64,000 bases of DNA from Notamacropus eugenii (taxonomy: Eukaryota; Chordata; Mammalia; Diprotodontia; Macropodidae). The DNA is taken from the NCBI RefSeq assembly GCF_028372415.1, contig NC_092877.1:387239342-387303341 (forward strand), written 5' to 3'. This document shows positions 24,401 to 33,400 of this stretch, one piece after another. The notes beneath the pieces are model-generated. The model made no database searches, was not told where the DNA came from, and saw only the letters and a list, made by a program, of their open reading frames with translations. Position numbers and translations under genes: made by a program. The first letter of the stretch is position 1, and the number at the start of each line of letters is the position of its first letter.

Positions 24401-27400
24401 CTAGCCACCAGAGAGGTTGTCTTGCTCTCCTCACTGCCTCCAGGTACCCTGTTGGGACTGGAAAAGTGACCCTGGTTTCTTGGAGGCCGTGCTCACAGAA
24501 GTCAGGCTTGAGCAGGCCCTGCCAGGCTAGGAGAATCTCACAGATGTTTGCCTCCCCATGCCCTAGTAAGTGACTGCCCAAAAACAGGCAGTCAGTTCCT
24601 CAGAGGAATACATGGCCTCTCTCCCCATTCCTTGCAGGTGTCCATTAGCATGAATAGCAGTCCGCAGGCCAATCAGCTTAGGGTGAGTGGGTGAATGTGT
24701 AAACAGGTTGAAGAATCGGTGGTGCGAAGCCTAGTTTGTGGGGCCAGAATTAGCCTGAATGGTAGGGCCATTCATGGCTGCTGTCCAGCTCCCTACAAAT
24801 GGTTGTCTGGGCTCAGTGTTTACTTTTCAAAAGGGTGGCATAGCCGTCATCATCACAGTCTCAGTGCTGGAAGTTTGGAGCCTAGTTTTGCCTCTTAAAT
24901 TTTCCTTAAAGTTTCAGAATTTGTGCTGTCAGAAGGGCTTTGCCTGTAAACTCAAAGCATGAGACATCGTCTCACTTGAGAAAGTCAGAAAAAAGGAATC
25001 AGACTGAAAACAACCTGGAGTTTGAGGCCCCTCTGCCTTTGCTCCCATCACGCCTTGCCCTTCTTTGTCCTGTTGCTGCCTAGTTGCTCCCACAGTAGCT
25101 CACCATCCATTTTCCATTTGCTAGATAAATCTCAAAGTGTCCCTGGTGAAGAGAACTTTTCTTGTCTGATTTTTGTGTCTAAAATGGAATCAACTCTGTA
25201 GAAAATCAGGCCTTCTCTGACAAGCCCTTTGCTTATCCGTGCTTTGTCTCTCTGTTCTTTGTCATGTCAGCTCATCTTTATTTTGATGATTTTTCTCAGC
25301 TGTTTTTAAACTTCATGACATTGTGGTTCCTTATTTTTTCACTGTGTTGCAATTTCAGAGCATGTAACTTCTAATGCCAGCGATAGTGAAAGTAGTTACC
25401 GTAAGTGTTCTGTACTTATCTCTTTTTAATGTAATTTGTTTTCATGTACTTTCTTGAATGTGGATTGCAGATATTGAGTGGCAGATGTTCATTACAAGTG
25501 AACACTGTGAGAAAAAAAGTGGAAGCAACTTTTAAAAAACATCCACAGCTGTTCAGACGTTGGTGTGAGTCATGTGAAGAGTGAGCTGCCGTTTTTTGCT
25601 GAGTGCGTGTGTAGTGAATGTGCTGCCTCTTAGAAGACATCAAGTAGCACCCATTTTTAGGTTAAGTTACAATAACGCAGTCATAGTTTGTGTGTTGCCA
25701 GATAGGATGTCTTTCAGCTCCCCATGAGTTTTGGCCAAATAAATGAGATGTCAAAGAAATTCTAAATTTCCCCACATGATTTCCTGTCATTCGCTAGTGC
25801 TTTATCTCGCCCTTCCTGAGTCCAGTGGAGTTTTTGCTTTCCTTTTTTTTTTTTTTTTGATGAAACATCCAAAAAAGTTAAGTTGGTTGATAAACTTTTG
25901 GGGTGAGGAGGAAGTGGGGCTTTTTGTTTTAATTTACAGCACTTTAAAAAATTAAAATTGCCTTTCTAACTTCTTTTTACTGCTGTCTAATCTGAAAGTA
26001 GTCTTGATTACAGATGAGTATGGTTGTTCAAAAGGTCCACTCTATTAATATGTGTTTTGCTCTTGTGTTTTGCCATGGTGACAGTATATACTTTTGACTC
26101 TCGTTTGTAGTGGACAAGGTCGGCTTTTGCTGGACAGTATTCCCTTTGACCAATTTTTGACCAAGTAGAAAAAAAAATGACTCGTCTAAGGCAGCTCCAT
26201 AGTGATGGGAGGTGGGGTGGGAGGAGCTGTCACAGCCACGTGGAGAGCCCAGAGAGGTCATGAGAGTATGTACTGTCTCCCCCACCCCCACTCCTCAGCT
26301 GCATGAGCTTTTTAAGGCTTAAAGACATCTAAGCTGCATGTTTTTGTCTTAGGTTACTCAGTGTTTTACATGCGATAGCTGAACAAACTATCTCTGTCTC
26401 TTTCATCTACTGTTAAATGCACTTGGAAACTAACTAAAAGAGGTTAAGGACTCAGTGCCATCCATTGAAGGCGTTTAAAACAACCAAAGCTCGTGCTTTA
26501 GTCCCAAGGATAGAGGGAGAGGTGTTGATGGGGATATTTGGGCCGAGATGGGCCCTTCAGCTGCCATTCCTAGAATGCCGGAATGTGGATCACACCTAGG
26601 AGACCTTTCTTAAGCAGATTTCCCAAGATGGGTGGCTTTCATTGGGCTGTCCTCAATCTAACGATGCCCCGGTGGATTCTACTGGGCTCTGATCATTCGT
26701 TAGGGTTTTCATTAGTGGAAGTTTTATGTAATTACATTTTTAACTTTTTCTTCATGAACTTTGTCTCATTTAATTATAAGTCATAGACTTTTGAGACTCT
26801 TTACATAAGATGCCTTCCTGCACATCAGCACTTGCCTTTCGGAGGAGGGCTATGGCAGCTGAAGCACATTCAGACGCTTTCCTTTGACATTTCAAAAACT
26901 TTTAACTTCAAAGCAGAATGTGTGAGCTCTTTCATTTAATTCCAAGCTGTCCTTCTTCTAGAATGGAAAGGACTTGGATCCAGTCTGCATCCATTCCGAA
27001 TGTACCAGAAATGTCACTCAACAGAGGAGCTGTCGGTTCCTCAGAGTATTCAGTAGTTTGTTTTCTCAGTGACATACAGTGACCTCCTTTAGGAGTCATA
27101 TGGAAAGTCTTTCATAGCCTTCCATACTAAGAAAGCAAATTTGGTTTGTTTCAGATTCCCTCAACTCTAACATTTTATCATGTTTAGAAGCCAGAAAGGT
27201 GATTCCTACAGGGATGGATGGACAAGACAAGATGTGTCTTGAATCTCTCAGAAATTACAGTTTTAAAAACTGTTAACAGTGATTATGTTTTCATACATGC
27301 ATAAAAATTCACCTCCACCCAGTTATAACAGCACAAAAGTGATATTTAACAAATACCCCAGCATGAGCTGTGTTAGTGTGTAAATAGAACATCTCTATGT

Positions 27401-30400
27401 GTATTACTGTTCCTTTTAATGTTTCAAGTTCATCGTTTTGATTTGACAATTTACCAGCTCTTTTAGTGAATGTTACCATAACCCACTTACTAGGTGAAAC
27501 ATTGTCTTTGATACCTCACTTTTTTTATCTAGGAAAACAAATTTTGTGTGGGCATAAGCATCTGGATGGATGGATGGATGCATGGAGGGATGGATGGATG
27601 GATGGATGGATGGATGGATGGATGGATGGATGGATGTTAATTAAGGTTCTTTCTAGATTTTCTCATCTGCATTTTAACTTTGTAACAGGTGGTCAAGAAG
27701 AATACGTCCTGTCCTATGAACCAGTGAATCAGCAAGAAGGTTTGTGAAATCTACTGAATGTAAATGTTTCTGCATCCCTAGCTACAAATATATAAAGTGC
27801 CCTTGGATGTCTCCCTGATCTTTAAGAAGGAAGCTAATTTCCTTTGGGGAAATCTGTTGTGTTAGGATTTTATTCTGTGTATTTGTTTCAAGAAACATGG
27901 TTTGTTCTCCCCATCATTTGCGCCATTACTTCTTTGGGATGTTTCAGACAGGCAGGTGTGTGCAGGTGGCCCAGTTAACAGGGAAGGGTGCCAAGTCAGA
28001 TCCCTGTTTAACCATCTGATGTGTGTAGCCAAATCCACATGTGGAAATGGTGCCTTAGGGTGCAGCCAACCACCCTCTCCATATGTGGCCAGACAGGGAT
28101 TGATTGGTCTGAGAAAATCTGTAAAGGCCATGAGCCAATGTCTGGCAGCAAAAGGATGGGTGAAACCGTCAGCTTCTTGGAAAGAAGCCCAGGACTGCCA
28201 TTGCTCTCTGCCCAAGTCAGGCCTCATGTGGGGTACAAGAGTCAAGATCCAGTACCTATCCATGAACTGGAGACTGGCCGAAGGAATCAGGCAGCCAGGG
28301 TGGGGAAAGGTTTCACTCCCTGTCATTTGGAGATTGATTGGGACAACTGGGCGTCTTTAGCCCAGAGATGAGAAGACATAGGAGAACCCATGATAGCTGC
28401 TGTTAAGTATTGAAAGGGCCATCACATGGAAGAGGGACCATATGTATTATCCCTGGTCCTTGGCAATGTGGAGCAGCACACAGATGGTAACTGTCTCAGA
28501 GCAGTGTGGGCTTGGCTCTTCAGGAAGGGCCTTGTTCGAATGAGCGTGGACTACCCAGAGGATCTCATCCAACTCTGAGGTTTGATCTTGGCAAGTGATC
28601 TTTGAACACAACCTGTTTGTGACAGGGGGCTCCCTCTTGAATACCTGTGCCTTGCCAAGTGTGCAGGATGAACATCGGATGGGCAGGTGATGGGGCTCCC
28701 TTATCTTCTGATTGGGTACCCAAGGCCTACTCTCTATGGTCATTCCAGCTTAGCTCCAGAGCCCAGAAGGGCAGCCCCGACCCTTGGATGAAGTAGGTTT
28801 ATTGGAAGTCAGGGATTCTTGGCACACATCTGGTGTTGAAGCTAGCTCCTACCATTGTTCCTCGTGGCTTTTGGTGGTGGGACAGATTCTGTTGGGAATT
28901 TGTCCCTTGAAGTTTGGATTCAAAGGGCCACCCTCGAGGGCCACATGTGGCCTTGAGGTTGCAGGTTTCCTAACCCTGGATGATGTTCATTCCTACCAAG
29001 TGGATCCTCCATCTTCTCTTCCTGGTATAGATATTCACCCAGGCGTCTGGAGAGGGATGTAGGGAACAAAAAGATGACAAGCTAGGCCCCAAAGAAAGAC
29101 CGCGTGTGCCTGTGCATCATCATCCTATTGTCCTCTGTGATCTGAACAGGCTGAGGTTAGGGAGAGAACAGATAGTGTTGAGAGCTGGCAGTTTTGCCAG
29201 TTGTTTATTCCTAATAAGTGTAAAGATCTAGACTTGGGAAGAGAGAGACTATCCAGTGAGATGAGATGACAAAGCACTTTGTAGATCCCCACTGGCTGCC
29301 GCTCAGACTGGTCTCTCCCCAGAGGCGAGGAGCTGCCAGCCTAGCTCAGGCCTCTCCAAGCTGCTTGTCTCCCAGCCTCAATGGGCACGGTCTCCCCTTC
29401 TCCTGCCCTGCAGACACACCCAGCAGGGTGGGAGACTTTCCTGACTCCTCTCAGAGCCCTTGTTTCTGTCTTATTAACTGTTGTTTATGCAAAACAAATG
29501 CCTCTCGTTGTTTCTGCCTCTAGTCTCTCCCTCCACTGCTCCATGAGTAGAGACTTCTCATTAGTTGAACTGGCATCCCTCCTGCCCGGTACACCAGTCA
29601 GTAGGTTTTGCAGTCAGTCCTTGGGAATGAGGAAACCCTTCCCTTGGGGCCTAGGTGTCGCCCCTTCCTGCCTGTGAGTTGCTTTTCTACCTTATGTGAA
29701 TCGTCAGAACCACCCCCAACAACAAATCAATGTATTCACTATTCACTTGCTTAGGGGGCCCTATTTTGCCCTGAGACCTTTCACACCCTCCTTGTCAGTG
29801 GACAATTGCTCCAGGAGGTCGACGAGGGCACTTTTCTCCCAACCCCCAGATCATTGTCCACCTGGACATGTGACAGACCCAGGAGCTCCTCCAATATCCT
29901 GCCATCAAGTCACCCCACCCTTTCCTCAGGCAGCAGTGCATTATTGCACTTGGGGACAGTCCAGTCCCTGGAATGCCTGACCTTCCTGCCACCTGAGCCC
30001 TGGGTGCTTAATAAGTCTTTACTAATTAATTGATTAAATCCCTGGCGGGGAGCAAGGAGTGGGCGGGGAGCACGCATCTTGTCCTTGAGAAGTTCCATTC
30101 CATCTTCAACAACAGATTTCTCCCAAATGCTCGAGTCCATAAGGGTCCTTTGGAATACTCAGTCAGCATTTAATTAATGTGCCCAACACAAAGAAAGGCA
30201 GGTCCCCAACCCTGCCCTCTGGGGAATGTGGATGGGAGACAGAGAGTGGAGTAATGCCCCTTGCCTGATTCTGTGACCACCAGCAATCTCTTCCTCTGGT
30301 AACAACATCCTTGGACCTCATGGTTTCCCAGGCCAGGAGTGGGGTGAGGTGGGGGAACACTAGAGCCTAGAATCCATTCCTGGGCAAGTCACTTGGTTTC

Positions 30401-33400
30401 CTAATGGGGTAGTAGCACTTTCCTCATAGTTGTGAGGACCAAGCGGGATGACCTTCGTGAAGCACTTAGCACAGTGCCTGGCAAATAGTAGGGACTACAG
30501 AAAAGGTGGTTCCCTTCCCTCTCCTCGTCTCCTTATCTTCCAGGGCCTCTCTTCCCTGTCCCCTCAGAGGCATATCTGGCTGGATGCCATCGCCATTGCT
30601 TGCCAGCCTTCCTCGAAGCCCCATCGGAGCCCTCGTTAGAAATCCAGCTTTGTCTTGTCTTTCAGACTCAAGCCTTATTTGTCCTCTTTTGATGCCCCTA
30701 CAGTGCTCATGCCCCATCTTTGGAAGTCACAGTTGTCATCACAGGCGACACATCCCCCCATCGCTGGGTGCCGGTCACTCACTTGCCTTGTCTATGTATG
30801 ATGAGTGTGGTGCCTGGCATGCATACCCTAACACCTCCCAAGAGTGGGTATTGTGTGTCTCATTTTTTAAAATGGGTTGTTGTAGTAAAGATTGTTCACT
30901 TAAAGACAAATTAAGTTTTTATTTCTCTAGTTTGATGAATAAAAACGTCATTTATGACTAAGTATTCAGGGACTTCTGTCTCTGCAGGCACTCCCTGATA
31001 AACTAAGCCATGCCCCCTGGGGCTGCAGCCAGGGAAGTCTCCAGTTATCAGTGGTGATGAAAAGCCAGGCCAGCTTGACTTTGGACATTTTAGTAGGACA
31101 GACGTAGACGTGCCCTGGTCTAATGCTGGACGGGCCTTTCCCTCAGCAGTGACATGGATGAAGTTTCTCTGTCATTCCCGGGGTAGTGACTGTCCTTGTT
31201 TCCATCTGTACAGTTAGCTATACTCGACCTGTGATCGTCTTGGGACCTATGAAAGACAGGATTAATGATGATCTGATCTCAGAATTCCCGGATAAGTTCG
31301 GATCCTGTGTCCCACGTGAGTGTTGCTGCTGGGCATCGGCAGGCACCTTTGGGGGTCCTCTGGGTGTGGACTTGAGGTTCATTTTCCCCGATGCCCAAAT
31401 CCTCTGTAACCCCCAGAGCGTCTTTCTTCTTCTCTTTAAAGATACAACCAGACCAAAGCGAGACTATGAGGTGGATGGCAGAGATTATCACTTTGTGACC
31501 TCAAGGGAACAGATGGAAAAGGACATCCAAGAACACAAGTTCATTGAGGCCGGTCAGTACAACGGTCACCTCTATGGAACCAGCGTGCAATCTGTGCGCG
31601 AGGTTGCTGAAAAGGTGAGCGGCCCTCCCTCCCAGAAGTGCCTTGGTCCAGGGGCCTGGGTTTGCCACCTATGTCTGCTACCCGAGTGGCCACTTCAGAT
31701 ATGAGCTGGAGGTCTAGGTGGTTGCCAGAACTCACGAGTGTCACTCTGCACCCTGCAGAGAGGCTCTTTTCTCAAGATGAGCTCTTGTGACCCCAGTTGA
31801 GAAAAAAAAGTTTAGCTGGACAGAGAATGGGCCAATCAGGACACCTTCTGTATGGAGCAGTGGTCTAGGAGGGAGGGTCCAGTTAACATGGCTTCAGCCT
31901 CTTGTGATTTATTCCTCCCCTCCTCCTTAGCCCAACACAGGGAGGGTCACGTGCTGAATTTGTGCTCAGTCTCCCATATTCAGAACTTTGAAATCCCTCT
32001 GACCACAGCTTGCTCCACTTTCAGCTTTACTCCTCCGCCCACAAAGAGCAGTGTGTGGATGGGGGCGGTAGGGGGCGGGGGGGTAGGTGATAATTTCAGG
32101 AGTAGGGTTAGCATTTGGGAAGGTCAGTTGGAGTGGCATTTGGGTTGGACTTTGAAAGAAACTAAAATTACCATGCACACTGGAAAAGGTATTGTTAGTA
32201 CAAAGGCATATAATCTAGGTGCTGATCCATAGTGCCGAGATTTAAATATGCCAAGAAACATTTGCATGGAAATCTCTGAGGGGTTGTTAGTCTTTGTGTC
32301 TCAGAGTAGACATGGGGCATGGCTCAGCATCCAGAGGCCTCGCTGGGCCTCTTCTTGTCTGGGCTTTAAGAAGGGAGAAGGAAAGTTACCTCAGCTGAAG
32401 GAAGATGAAGACAGGAAAGTCCCCAAGAGGGGGGCCCCACCTCAGCCCCCTGCCCGTGCCTGGCCCTTCAGTGTGACAGAAGTAACTGGCCAGTGCTTTG
32501 TCTTTTTGTTTTTCTTTTTTAGGGCAAACATTGCATTCTTGACGTCTCAGGAAATGCCATCAAGAGGCTGCAGATTGCACAGCTCTACCCCATCTCTGTT
32601 TTTATTAAACCCAAATCCATGGAAAATATCATGTGAGTTTAAAGTAAAATTCACTAGGTTCCAACAAAGGGTTTCGTATATTGTCCTAGGACATAATACT
32701 TAAAGCGCCAGTTACTTTGATGGCAAAGCAAAGCATTTTATCTGATGCCTGAGACTTTCAGCAGTTGGTCTTCCCAGTAGCCCTAATCAAAGTCCAGTTA
32801 GAGTGAGCCAGCTGCCTTGCCCCATGGGACGTGGCCCACTTTTGTTGTGGGGGGGGTCTGTGCTGGGAATCGTTGGCCCCTGCCCTTCCTGAGTCTGTGA
32901 GGGGAGGAAGAGGAAGATGGGGCCTGGCGTTCCTGAAGCAGAGCAGAGCATTTCACCACATGACTCTCTGACCTCTCCCATGGTCCCCCAGAAGTGCGTG
33001 TCAGAGGCACTGGGGGAATCCAAGCTGTCCACTGTTGGACTGGGTTTAAACATGGTGGTCCTGAAAAGTCTGCCATCTTGTTGGTGGAGTGACAGTCTGA
33101 ACGGTGCCCCCTGCTGGAACTCCACGTTGGGTCTCTAGCCTGTCCCATGATGGCACATTGGCTTCTAGATGAAAGGTGTGGACAGGGCCACAGAGGCCAC
33201 CTCGTCCAACTTGTACACAGAGACATCCCAGCCCGAAGAGACGTTAGTCCAGCAGCCCCATTGCCTGATTTTTACAAAGTTCAGCATCCTCTACTAAGAA
33301 GATACTGATGGCAGGGTTGTTCACCCATCCACGGCCACTCTCACTTGGGCTCTTTTGGGTAGAAAGCATCCTCCTTGATACTGTTGAGAGTCCCCCTTCA

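Larger units (their letters stand above)
27740..31213 (+). other. DLG1: DLG1 intron before the GK domain
   Basis: It contains an L3/CR1 fragment (28335-28450), the hAT-like half copy B (28885-28980), a short L2-like end (29990-30040) and a MIR (30365-30495). 27860-28330 and 30500-31180 are unassigned. Confidence 0.8.

Noticed and set aside
31186-31704. 172-codon frame covering two GK exons as a single exon
   Set aside because: It includes the 126-nt intron with GTGAGT and TTTAAAG boundaries, and the DLG1 peptide is continuous only after removing it.
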